From positions 1 through 28,954 of IMG/VR virus record IMGVR_UViG_3300027752_000076: a stretch of 28,954 nucleotides of DNA, one strand, 5' to 3'. Made by a program: the position numbers and the translations under genes. Position 1 is the first letter of the stretch. Every line of letters begins with the position of its first letter. This document shows positions 1 through 8,863 of the stretch, piece by piece. The DNA is from a virus. Under the pieces are notes generated by a model. That model searched no databases, had not been told where the DNA came from, and saw only the letters and a program-made list of their open reading frames with translations.

Positions 1-335
1 TGTGTAAATGTATCATACCTACCTACTCCACCAAACATTACTTTACCCTCAGTAATAGACTCCTCTATAGCATCAGCTACTTCACCTGGACTTATACCAT
101 TTATAGTTATGTCAGCTGCTTTACCAAGCACGTGTTGACTGGTATCTTTACTACCTATACTTGAGTTATGCTCTTTGCAGCGATATGCACTGTTAATGTG
201 TATAGCACCATGCAGATCTCTTAAAACCTGTAATTCGTCAGACAACTCAAACACATTTTCAACAACATCCCTAGTCATTTCACAACCACACCTACATTCA
301 AACTCATGTAGATAAAAATTACTAGTCAGTCTCAT
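1..335 (-). CDS. M15-family D,D-/L,D-peptidase (endolysin), 3' end cut by window edge
   Basis: The minus-strand frame opens at base 335 and stays open to the left edge, giving 111 residues without the C-terminus. Residues 66-75 read S-Q-H-V-L-G-K-A-A-D, the SxHxxGxAxD zinc signature of the M15 / VanY-type peptidases, with H68 and D75 as expected zinc ligands. The third ligand, a histidine near the C-terminus, would lie outside the window. The N-terminus (NFYLHEFEC) and the 'INSAYRC' strand at 47-53 also fit the family. Such enzymes cut stem-peptide bonds in peptidoglycan and act as phage endolysins. There is no signal peptide, so it needs a holin or similar for release. Its start overlaps the 3' end of a one-helix membrane protein by 14 bases, suggesting a lysis pair. 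N-terminal cysteines (C14, C16, C18) are unusual. The family call is firm; the endolysin role is inferred from position. Confidence 0.85.
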   Translation of the reverse strand, partial: MRLTSNFYLHEFECRCGCEMTRDVVENVFELSDELQVLRDLHGAIHINSAYRCKEHNSSIGSKDTSQHVLGKAADITINGISPGEVADAIEESITEGKVMFGGVGRYDTFT

Positions 336-495
336 CTTTATCGTTTTTATTATTTAAAGAAACCCATTTAGTTAGCGTATATCCTATAGTTATTAATAGT
401 AATATAATCTTTAGCCAGTCCTCTATCCCCATGAATGTTGTCACGCCTAGTGTGCTACCGTTTATCAAATAAAGCTTAATTTCGTTTATACTCAT
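322..495 (-). CDS. Small single-helix membrane protein, holin candidate
   Basis: A 57-residue frame starts at base 495, five bases after the stop of the 2315-residue gene, in the A-rich context AAAATAAAAACAATG. One hydrophobic helix spans about residues 28-45 (LKIILLLITIGYTLTKWV), preceded by a short amphipathic N-terminus and followed by a charged tail (NNKNDKDETD). This could be a one-helix holin or pinholin-like protein releasing the M15 peptidase encoded just downstream, whose start it overlaps. Many small phage membrane proteins look the same, so the role rests on position and topology only. It could also be an internal virion or superinfection-exclusion protein. Confidence 0.65.
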   Translation of the reverse strand: MSINEIKLYLINGSTLGVTTFMGIEDWLKIILLLITIGYTLTKWVSLNNKNDKDETD

Positions 496-500
496 TGTTT

Positions 501-3500
501 TTATTTTAATTCTCTTTTCTTTAATTTTCTACCTCCAAGCTTTCTTTTCTTCATCTTTCTTTTATTTAGTAAGCCTTTTTTCTCCTTCTTGTTAATCAAA
601 CCTAGATCCCACTGACTGTAACCTAAGAATAAAGCTATTGACTGCCACATTTTAGTGTCTTCATCTATAGCGACTCTTATGTTATCAGCTTTTTTAATGG
701 CCCTATCTAGAGGTATATTTGTTACAGCTGACACTATTTGTCCACCAGCATAGTAAGCTGGATTGTCTAGCCCATAACCAGTCATTTTCTCTCTAGTCTT
801 CTTATAGCTAAAAGCTCTACCAGCACTCATTAATTTCCTCATCTTTGATGATAATGGAGGTGATAGATCTAGTGTTTTCTGTGCTGCTTTGGTAAAGTCT
901 GGTCTATCAGAGTCGTTCTGCTTCTTTATTTCAAGCAAAACATTTTTAGAAGTAGAAAGTATGGCACCATATATACCAGAACCTCTTAAAAAAGTATCTA
1001 ACATGCTGTTTGCTACTTTTACTTCTCTTTCTTCTAATTGATCATCATCTTCATCTTCAAATAAACCAGCAAATAAAGCTGATTGTAGTGCAGAGAATAT
1101 AGCATTTTGCACGAAAGTATAATACATCAACTTACTTAGGTTCGTCTTTGGATCCCCACGTCTGTTTATAAGATCCAGGAAGGACTTTTTTGTTAATCTG
1201 GCATATTGCATTGGGGTATTTGCAAAAGCTAGTATAATACGTCCTAATGGACTAGCTTGTTGCTGTGATACTCTATCAGGTCTTGAAGACTGTTGGTTTT
1301 CTTCAGCTGTTTCTTGGAAATCAAGGAAAGCTTGTTTTTTAGCCTCAAGCTCGCTCATACCCTCTTTCTTGTACCTGTTAATTCTATTTCTAATAAAAGA
1401 AGCACCACCCATTGCTATAGCAAAACTATCCGCCATTTGTGTTGGAAGGAAACCAGCTTTTAATATAGCTGCTAAAACAGCTTTCGACTTATTAGTAGCT
1501 GTAGCTGCTGCACTTGCTATTTCATCTGCGTTTATATCGTTCTTTAAACCAGATCTTCTCTGCTTCAAGAAGTCACTATTAAATAACATAGCAAAGTCAG
1601 CCCAAAATTGTTTCTGATTAGCAAATGCCTTAGCTGCAGCAATAGGGCTATTATCTGTCCAGTTAACAAAGTTAACTATAGATAAAGTCTGCAACAACGC
1701 TGATCTAGTGTTTAAGAACATTATAGTACCAACAGAATCGTTTATCCAGTTCATAAACTTGTTAGTTAGCTTATTAGAACCATTAGGTCTATTTCTACCT
1801 GATTTCATTCTGTAAAGCATATCTTCCATTGCTTCTACATAGTTGTCTCCAAAAGCAGCTCTAAGCTTATTCATGTTCTTGTCTTGGAATATAACATCTA
1901 CATTTTCTTGCCATTCTTTAAGAAACTCCTCTCTCTTGGTAGTATTTATCATGTTTACTACATCTGTAGTAAGGGTACCAGCTAGCCAATCTCCATTTGG
2001 ATCAGGATATTTACCACCTAGTATTACTTTAACCTGAGTAGCAAACTTTTTTAAGTCTGGGTTTGCTTCAACTATAGCAACTAATGCTTTTTGATCACTT
2101 TTAGACATTCCTGGTATTTCAGTACCCATCAAGTTCCAAAGATAAACCCTAACAGCTACATCGTTAGTAAAACCTGTTTCATTAACTTTACCAAGACCTT
2201 TTGGCACGTTCTTTATCTTCTTCTTTAGGTTTGATATAGTTCCAGAAACTCTTTCCTTGTAAGCTTCAAAGTCCCTAATACCTTTAGAGAATGGGTCAAA
2301 TAGTTTCTCCTTGTAAAAAGCTCTATGCATATCACCTTGCTTACCCTTACCTGTTATCTTATACAGTAACCCAGCAAAATCATCTGCTGAAGGGGGTATA
2401 AAAAACTTGAATCTTCCTTTCTTAGTACCTCTTACTTTACCCTTAGCGTATGAATACTTTTTCTTAGAGCCTATACCTGTAACATCTTCTATTATGTTGT
2501 TGAACGCTTTACTTGGGTTCTTGCTAAATGATATCTCTTGCTCCGCGTCTAATGCTCTAGCGAAGCTATCTTGTGAAAGATCTATGACTGTATTGTCGAT
2601 GCGATTATCAAGTGATAAATCAGTTTCATTACTTTTAGAGAAATTTATTTCAGATTTTTTACCAGTTTCAGTGTTCATAACAGTAGAATTACCATTTATC
2701 TCACCGTCTTTATCTCTAGGTACTGCTATTGCTAGGTCTTTTGTTGGGTTGTCGTTTCTGTCCCACCATTGAGGTTGAGCTGTAGTGTCTTTGTTACCTA
2801 GGTTTTTAAGAGAAAGTAATCTACCATCTTTAAAAGCTATTTCAAAACCTCTAGGTTGCGCAGGTGTATTGTATCGCCCTGTGTCAAACTCTCCGTAACC
2901 TTTCCAGTCTCTTTTTGATTGCTTAGTTAAAAAAGATTCTCCAGCTGGTTTTTCTTCTACATATATAGTACCTCCTTTAGACCTACCATCGTAAAACTCA
3001 CTTTCAGTCATGTTTGGGTCTTTTGGAAGAAGATATGTATCTAAATAAAATTCCACTTCCACCATTCTACCGTCTTCTCCTCTAAGCATCTCACTACCTT
3101 TGAAGTCACTATCTTGGTATTCTTTCTTAAACCACCCTTTGGTATTGTTTATATCGAAATTCCCTTCAGTATTTTTGTAATCTACTTCACCCGGAGCAAC
3201 TAGAACACGAATATCAAGATCAACGCTTCTGTCAATTGTTACACCACCAATAACTGTTCTAATGCTTACCACCTGCTCTTTTACGCCTACAGGCATTGAG
3301 TTAACTTCTCCTTTCTCTTTTTGCAAGTGTATTCCCCTTTTTATTTGATCTTCCGTGAAAGCTCTTTCAGCATATAATACACACCATGGATTAGACTCTT
3401 TCCCCCAGTGGTTTTCTAGTATTTTCCTAGCCGCTAATTGACCTTGATCATCTGGGTATATGTTAAAAGTTTCAACACCTTCCGGTAGAGATTTTTTATT

Positions 3501-6500
3501 AAACAACTCTGGAACAGTATTAGGGTCTATCCTTGCTTCTTTAACGTCGTCTTTAAAGTTTTCTATTAAAGTGTTAGGATTATCAACACTCATTGGGTCT
3601 ACACCCTTTAATTCCGCTACTCTTATTGCTTCACCTACTTTAGCGGCATCTTCTGGAAATATAACATTACTCTTAGCTATATAGTAAAGTGCAATCTTCT
3701 TATACTTGGATCTTTGATTATCTTTTAATTTAAGCGAATCAACCCAGTTAAAAACAGAGCTTATTTGCTCGTCTATTACTTTGCTATCTAGTTCAGATCT
3801 ATTCTTCTCTAATATAGAAGTGTATTCTTTTCGTATCTTCTTAGAAAACTGTATATCACTTTTACCAGCTCCAACATCAGCTAGTATCTGAGTCTTAGAT
3901 TTAGCTGTATTGATATCCATTTTATTAATCTTGTCTCTAACAATTACGTTAGCAACTTTAGTACCGTATAGCTTAGCCACACCCTTAAGTAACTGACCTA
4001 TATTTCTATCGTACTTGTTGAACTGGTTTTTAGGCGTTATACCCATAGCTTCTTGTAGCTCTAGAACAGCTTCAGGTGTTATCCTACCTCTAAACTGAGG
4101 CTTAAGTCTTCTAACTTGTGTTTGAGACGTAGCACCTTTACTTCTACCTTTAGGTGAGGTTATAGACTTTCTTCTCTTGTACACATCATCACTTTTAGAC
4201 CTCTTGTCTATGTACGGTTCATATAATAGCTTCAACACTAGAGAAGGCGTATTCAAAGAATAACCTTTTGCAGTATCTGAAACATCTATTATTTCACCCG
4301 TTTCGTTTACATTAACCTCATTACCTGCTATGTTAAACTCAGGTAAGGTTTTTATAAAGCTTTTTGTTTCTTCAGACGTTCTAAATAAATCTTGTATACG
4401 ACCAGCTTCAGATTTCTCAGGATATCCATTAACAAATTTCTTTGCGTATGTTAAATTATTCTGAGGGTTGTCTAGCTTCTTTAATGGCACATCGAATATT
4501 ATTTCAGCAACTTTAGCGGCGAACTTATCAGCGACAACTTTAAACGTATAGAAAGAAAACTCTTCTGGTTTAACATCTACGGCATTTTCTATTTCTGTCA
4601 TCTTGTCTTTAACATACCTACTGTTTCTTACGTCGATAAGTTTTTTATCATTCTGAGCAGATACCTCACTGGTTCTTTCAACCTCTTGATTAGCTATTTG
4701 CTTCTTGTATTCTGGATCATCAATCCTACTTAAATAACCATCACCTATTTCTTGCTGATAAAAAGCCTGTCTTTTAGGTCTTATGTTACTGTTTATGAAT
4801 GTAGAGAATTTAGAAGTATAGGGATTATACCTATTAAGTATACCCTCAAAATACTGATCAACAAAAGAAATAGCTTCAGCTCTAGTTATACTTCCCTTTG
4901 CTTCTTTGTAGCCAAGAGCCTCAACAGCAATAGCTTGATATTGCTTAACTAATTCTGCTTCTTCAGCAGCTGTTATAGTTCCTTCTTTGTATTTACCGGC
5001 TAACTTGTTTGCTTCTTTCTTTTTTTTCTTCTTTGCTTTCTTATCCTTGTCTTTGCTTTTAGCTTCTTTTTTATCTTTCTTAACCTCCTTAGGTCCTTCT
5101 TCATCAGCTTTTGCTTGGCTCTTCTTAGCCATTTTTATCTTTAACTCTAGATTAGACTTTAGATTTACAAAATCGTCTTGATCTAACTCATACTCTAGAT
5201 CGTTAAGTGTTTCTAACTCTTGTTCTAAGTCTGCTACCTTGTTTTTAGAAAAAGATACATCGGATTTTGATTGGCTTTTCTTTATGTCACCATCTTTTGA
5301 TAGATTTTGCACTGGTGTATTCATCATCTTACCTTTACTATCTATCGCTTTTTTAGCTGCTTTAGTTAGCTTCCCCTGCTTACCACTCTTATCATACTCT
5401 TTCATGAAGTTGTAAACATCTTGACCACTCTCAAATGATATATTATCAAAACCTTTAGGTTTGAATATACCTACAATAGCACCACCTATCTTTTCCATAG
5501 ATGTTTTATCGTAATTTATCTGACCTTTAGATAAGGCATCTGAAAATACATTTATGTATTCTGTTGCAACTTGACTAGATGAGGTGTACCCTCTGTCTTT
5601 CATTTGCTTATCAACAACTCTCCTTTGTGTAGATGTCATTGCTTTTCTAAACTGTTTAACTATTTTACCTTGAGCCTCCGTATCACCAACCATGACTTTA
5701 AGTATAGGGTGTAATAGCTCATGACTACCAACGTTTATAGCACCTGTATTCCTAGCAACTTCTTTGTTTATGAATATCTTTCTACCAACAGCAAATCCAG
5801 CTATGTTATTCTTAGAGTCTCTAAACTCTTGCTTACCTTCTTCTTTAACGTTTGTTGCTTCGAGAGCTTGTTCTGTCTCAGCTGTAGTTTCATACACTTC
5901 TACTTCTAAACCTCTTTTAGCAGCCTCTTTTCTTGCAAATTCTATGTTTTCACCTAGTCTCATTTCAACTAGCTTGGACTTAGCTGAGTCATACTCTATA
6001 GTGAAACCTTCTTTAGCAGACTCATACTGAGATTCAGATATATCACCTCTTCTTAACTTCTTGTTAAGTTCAGTTATATTAAAAGCAGATGCATCAGCTA
6101 AATCCGTTAAATTATCTATTTCCTTAATTTTATCTGGATCTAAGCTTTCGTATATTTCATTACCATTAACTATGGAGTCTGATATTTCAGATTCTTTAGA
6201 ATCTATTTTACTTTGTAAGCCACGTATTACGGTTGAGTCGGTGGCGCTTTTCATTTGTTTTCTAAGAGCAGATAGTTCATTTATCTTCGTCTCTATACCT
6301 TCACCATCAACAACTGTTCTTATAGTGTTTAGTGCTTTGGAGGAGTATGTACCACCAACCATACCACCACCACCTATAAAACCCTGTACACCTGCTTCCC
6401 AGCCTTCTTGACTAGTTACAGCATCTATAAAAGCTCTACCTGCATTAGCCTCTTCTTCTGTTCCAGCAACTCTACCATACTCTTTGTTCACTTCATCAGC

Positions 6501-7448
6501 GGCATGCTGTAATATTTCAGTAGACATTTCTGTTAAACCTGTAGATAGTACATTCATTGTCGCTCTAGCACTCTTGTTGTATATCATTTTCTCAGCAAGA
6601 TACTTACTACCCATGCCTAATAAACCGGTTGATCCCCCAGCAGTTCCTTTGACAGCACCTTTAGCAGCTTTAAGTACTGTTCCAAGACCAAGCATCTCTA
6701 GACCCTGAGATACAGCAGCCATACCAACAGGTACACTTGTATCAGCTTCCCCTGATTTTATGAGTTCGTCTAGACTCATGTCAAGGTTTTTAGCCTTCAT
6801 TTCATTGAAGGATATATAATTCTCTGCAGCATAATCCATGAAGAAACCAGTAGTTAAAGTACCAGCACCATAAGCTACACTACCTAACATACTAGTAACA
6901 GCGTTTATACTACCAGCTATAATACCCCCGACATCACCATCTTGTACGCTATCTATTATACCTACAGTCCTTTTAGATTGTAGTTTTTCTTCTTTATATT
7001 TCTCTATGTTTTTTAAAGTTGCCTCAGTACCTAGTCCTCGCGTATTCCACGTATCACTTGGATCATAATTGCTTACCCATTCATCTACAGCGTCTTGACC
7101 AAACACCATACTATAAACAGCATTAGTTGCTACATCTAATGAAGAGGACGCACCGTCATCATCAAGCCAAAACTCTTTTACGTCTACTATCTGCTCACCT
7201 AGGTTCCAGAATGAGTTCTTAATAGATTGCCAAGCCGATAAAGATTCTCCCGATGTTGAACCCATATCTTTTGACTCCGCAGTTGGATCCGCACTTACAG
7301 AGTCTTGTGGCTTTCCCGCTCTTCCCTCTAACTCTTCCATAGTCATTGGCCCTTCTTGCGGCTTATAGCCTTCTATTACTGTTTTGATGTTCTGCTCTGA
7401 TTCACCTGCGTCAATCATTTTTTGAACAATACTATTTAATTCGTCCAT
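501..7448 (-). CDS. Giant multi-domain internal virion/ejection protein with HELLH metallopeptidase motif (2315 aa)
   Basis: This is the last and largest of three genes ordered like T7 gp14-gp15-gp16, so an ejected internal virion protein is likely. Its start at 7448 directly follows the preceding stop (TAAATG). Visible parts: Gly/Ala-rich hydrophobic segments at about 166-200, 237-263 and 347-370; an HELLH zinc-peptidase motif at 576-580 (H576, E577, H580) following 'NVGS'; a lysine-rich linker at about 780-820; a patch at about 872-900 (YNPYTSKFSTFINSNIRPKR) resembling sigma-factor region 2; an unrecognised module with NPWC (C1356) and a later WWDRND; and a C-terminal half with hydrophobic stretches near 1900-1930 and 2105-2130, an acidic EDEDDD run and a basic tail. 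A repeated [DE][VI]xFSK motif at 730, 1198, 1600 and 1638 separates these modules. The layout fits phage polyvalent proteins. The peptidase motif is seen, but activity and third ligand are unproven. No transglycosylase motif was recognised. Confidence 0.8.
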   Translation of the reverse strand: MDELNSIVQKMIDAGESEQNIKTVIEGYKPQEGPMTMEELEGRAGKPQDSVSADPTAESKDMGSTSGESLSAWQSIKNSFWNLGEQIVDVKEFWLDDDGASSSLDVATNAVYSMVFGQDAVDEWVSNYDPSDTWNTRGLGTEATLKNIEKYKEEKLQSKRTVGIIDSVQDGDVGGIIAGSINAVTSMLGSVAYGAGTLTTGFFMDYAAENYISFNEMKAKNLDMSLDELIKSGEADTSVPVGMAAVSQGLEMLGLGTVLKAAKGAVKGTAGGSTGLLGMGSKYLAEKMIYNKSARATMNVLSTGLTEMSTEILQHAADEVNKEYGRVAGTEEEANAGRAFIDAVTSQEGWEAGVQGFIGGGGMVGGTYSSKALNTIRTVVDGEGIETKINELSALRKQMKSATDSTVIRGLQSKIDSKESEISDSIVNGNEIYESLDPDKIKEIDNLTDLADASAFNITELNKKLRRGDISESQYESAKEGFTIEYDSAKSKLVEMRLGENIEFARKEAAKRGLEVEVYETTAETEQALEATNVKEEGKQEFRDSKNNIAGFAVGRKIFINKEVARNTGAINVGSHELLHPILKVMVGDTEAQGKIVKQFRKAMTSTQRRVVDKQMKDRGYTSSSQVATEYINVFSDALSKGQINYDKTSMEKIGGAIVGIFKPKGFDNISFESGQDVYNFMKEYDKSGKQGKLTKAAKKAIDSKGKMMNTPVQNLSKDGDIKKSQSKSDVSFSKNKVADLEQELETLNDLEYELDQDDFVNLKSNLELKIKMAKKSQAKADEEGPKEVKKDKKEAKSKDKDKKAKKKKKKEANKLAGKYKEGTITAAEEAELVKQYQAIAVEALGYKEAKGSITRAEAISFVDQYFEGILNRYNPYTSKFSTFINSNIRPKRQAFYQQEIGDGYLSRIDDPEYKKQIANQEVERTSEVSAQNDKKLIDVRNSRYVKDKMTEIENAVDVKPEEFSFYTFKVVADKFAAKVAEIIFDVPLKKLDNPQNNLTYAKKFVNGYPEKSEAGRIQDLFRTSEETKSFIKTLPEFNIAGNEVNVNETGEIIDVSDTAKGYSLNTPSLVLKLLYEPYIDKRSKSDDVYKRRKSITSPKGRSKGATSQTQVRRLKPQFRGRITPEAVLELQEAMGITPKNQFNKYDRNIGQLLKGVAKLYGTKVANVIVRDKINKMDINTAKSKTQILADVGAGKSDIQFSKKIRKEYTSILEKNRSELDSKVIDEQISSVFNWVDSLKLKDNQRSKYKKIALYYIAKSNVIFPEDAAKVGEAIRVAELKGVDPMSVDNPNTLIENFKDDVKEARIDPNTVPELFNKKSLPEGVETFNIYPDDQGQLAARKILENHWGKESNPWCVLYAERAFTEDQIKRGIHLQKEKGEVNSMPVGVKEQVVSIRTVIGGVTIDRSVDLDIRVLVAPGEVDYKNTEGNFDINNTKGWFKKEYQDSDFKGSEMLRGEDGRMVEVEFYLDTYLLPKDPNMTESEFYDGRSKGGTIYVEEKPAGESFLTKQSKRDWKGYGEFDTGRYNTPAQPRGFEIAFKDGRLLSLKNLGNKDTTAQPQWWDRNDNPTKDLAIAVPRDKDGEINGNSTVMNTETGKKSEINFSKSNETDLSLDNRIDNTVIDLSQDSFARALDAEQEISFSKNPSKAFNNIIEDVTGIGSKKKYSYAKGKVRGTKKGRFKFFIPPSADDFAGLLYKITGKGKQGDMHRAFYKEKLFDPFSKGIRDFEAYKERVSGTISNLKKKIKNVPKGLGKVNETGFTNDVAVRVYLWNLMGTEIPGMSKSDQKALVAIVEANPDLKKFATQVKVILGGKYPDPNGDWLAGTLTTDVVNMINTTKREEFLKEWQENVDVIFQDKNMNKLRAAFGDNYVEAMEDMLYRMKSGRNRPNGSNKLTNKFMNWINDSVGTIMFLNTRSALLQTLSIVNFVNWTDNSPIAAAKAFANQKQFWADFAMLFNSDFLKQRRSGLKNDINADEIASAAATATNKSKAVLAAILKAGFLPTQMADSFAIAMGGASFIRNRINRYKKEGMSELEAKKQAFLDFQETAEENQQSSRPDRVSQQQASPLGRIILAFANTPMQYARLTKKSFLDLINRRGDPKTNLSKLMYYTFVQNAIFSALQSALFAGLFEDEDDDQLEEREVKVANSMLDTFLRGSGIYGAILSTSKNVLLEIKKQNDSDRPDFTKAAQKTLDLSPPLSSKMRKLMSAGRAFSYKKTREKMTGYGLDNPAYYAGGQIVSAVTNIPLDRAIKKADNIRVAIDEDTKMWQSIALFLGYSQWDLGLINKKEKKGLLNKRKMKKRKLGGRKLKKRELK

Positions 7449-8846
7449 TTAATTTCTGTATTTTTGTATTAATTCTTCAGCTGTTGGGTTTCCACTTGCA
7501 ACTGTTTTACTACTACTACCACTACTGTTATCACCGTAATTACTTATAAAATGATTTTTAGCCTTTTCACTAAGGTTTGTACTCTGTATGTATAGTTTGT
7601 GTAAATCTCTAGGGCTATTTATGTCCATTGGTATACCTACTACATCATCACCTGAAGCTACGAATATATCGCCATCACCGTAGTTTCTTTTAAAAGAAGC
7701 TAAACTTTCAGCATCATCATCCATATCGTATGTTTCTAAGAACATGCTATACACATCATCTTTAGTTATATAGTCACCTGGTCTACTAGGATTTATAGTG
7801 TTTAACGTGTTAACCATTTCTTTAAGAGACGAAGTAGCTGGTGTCATACTTGAGAAATCATAAGCACCTTGGACTAAAGAGCCAGATACAGATATTTCAT
7901 CTTTAAGAGCTCCGTTAAATCCTCCACCACGACCACCTGATTTAGGTTGTTTTTCAGCTTGACCTGCTCTCGCTGATTCAGACAATACGTTCATATAACC
8001 ATCGATCACTGCCTCTCTAAGCATTTCGTCGTTTCCAATCTCGAAAAGAGCTGGATCTTGTAAACCTAAACCTCCCTCTACTATGAAATCATCAGAAGCT
8101 AATGATAATAAAGTGTCTCTACCACCCTTAGAAACCATGTTACGTAGTTTTTGACGTGTTAACGTTTCAGTAGCACCTGTAAGTGCTTGTCCTTTGTTAT
8201 ATAAGTTCTCGTTTAATTGTATTATTTGATCAGCCGAAGTAAAGTCTTTTAGAAAAGCTTTTGGCATATCACCATAACTAGTGTACTTAGCGTTTTCATC
8301 ATTCCAAAAAACTAATTGACCTCCTGGACCAACACCCAACTGTGCTTCATTTGTATACATTTTAGAAGACTCTTCCATATCACTAGCTGTGTTTCCGTCC
8401 GATATCAAACTCTCGTCATGATCTTTTAGATAAGCTATCTTGTCATTTTTGTAGTTGTCTATTTGACCAGCCAAACCCTTAAAAGATCTATTAACTCTAT
8501 CCAAAGTTCCTTTGTATTCCATGTATAATGGAGATGAGTAATCATCTATCTTAGATAAGGCATTAGCAGCCTCAGCATACTCGTTTCTACCATTAACCAA
8601 GAATGTACTAACACTAGCTTGTTGCTCTGCTGTTAAATCAGTTAAATCTACATCAGAGCTTAGTTGATTTATATATGTTGATATCCTTTGATTAGCTGCA
8701 GCTTTCTTAGCACTTCTCATTGCTATATCTGGAGCCATTAGGACAGCAGATGATTGTATGCCTTCCATCAGCTTTTTCGCTGGATCAGAGAACCTCTGTG
8801 AGTTCCTGCGTATCTTCTCTCCTCGTATTAAATCTCTATTTATCAT
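7449..8846 (-). CDS. Internal virion protein, middle member of the ejection set (465 aa)
   Basis: This 465-residue protein is mostly helical and polar, with a basic N-terminus (RDLIRGEKIRRNSQRF) and a glycine/serine-rich C-terminal region that includes a GGRGGG stretch. It has no signal peptide or membrane segment, and I recognise no catalytic motif. It lies between the small Gly/Ala-rich 211-residue protein and the 2315-residue protein, and its stop abuts the start of the latter (TAAATG), so the two are probably translationally coupled. By position and relative size it corresponds to T7 gp15, the periplasmic tube component of the ejection machinery. That is analogy by gene order, not by sequence match. 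It could equally be another internal structural protein. Confidence 0.7.
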   Translation of the reverse strand: MINRDLIRGEKIRRNSQRFSDPAKKLMEGIQSSAVLMAPDIAMRSAKKAAANQRISTYINQLSSDVDLTDLTAEQQASVSTFLVNGRNEYAEAANALSKIDDYSSPLYMEYKGTLDRVNRSFKGLAGQIDNYKNDKIAYLKDHDESLISDGNTASDMEESSKMYTNEAQLGVGPGGQLVFWNDENAKYTSYGDMPKAFLKDFTSADQIIQLNENLYNKGQALTGATETLTRQKLRNMVSKGGRDTLLSLASDDFIVEGGLGLQDPALFEIGNDEMLREAVIDGYMNVLSESARAGQAEKQPKSGGRGGGFNGALKDEISVSGSLVQGAYDFSSMTPATSSLKEMVNTLNTINPSRPGDYITKDDVYSMFLETYDMDDDAESLASFKRNYGDGDIFVASGDDVVGIPMDINSPRDLHKLYIQSTNLSEKAKNHFISNYGDNSSGSSSKTVASGNPTAEELIQKYRN

Positions 8847-8863
8847 AATATATTTTATTGCTA

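Noticed and set aside
4980-5100. Lysine-rich run (about residues 780-820 of the giant protein) with an A-rich homopolymer, considered as a programmed frameshift
   Set aside because: The zero frame continues without a break for another 1500 residues with recognisable structure, and no alternative frame of interest opens there.
1369-6708. Several plus-strand frames of 60-120 residues opposite the giant protein
   Set aside because: They have low-complexity Ser/Leu/Phe/Ile-rich sequences expected from the complement of Lys/Glu-rich coding sequence, have no start context or neighbours, and lie opposite a continuous gene.
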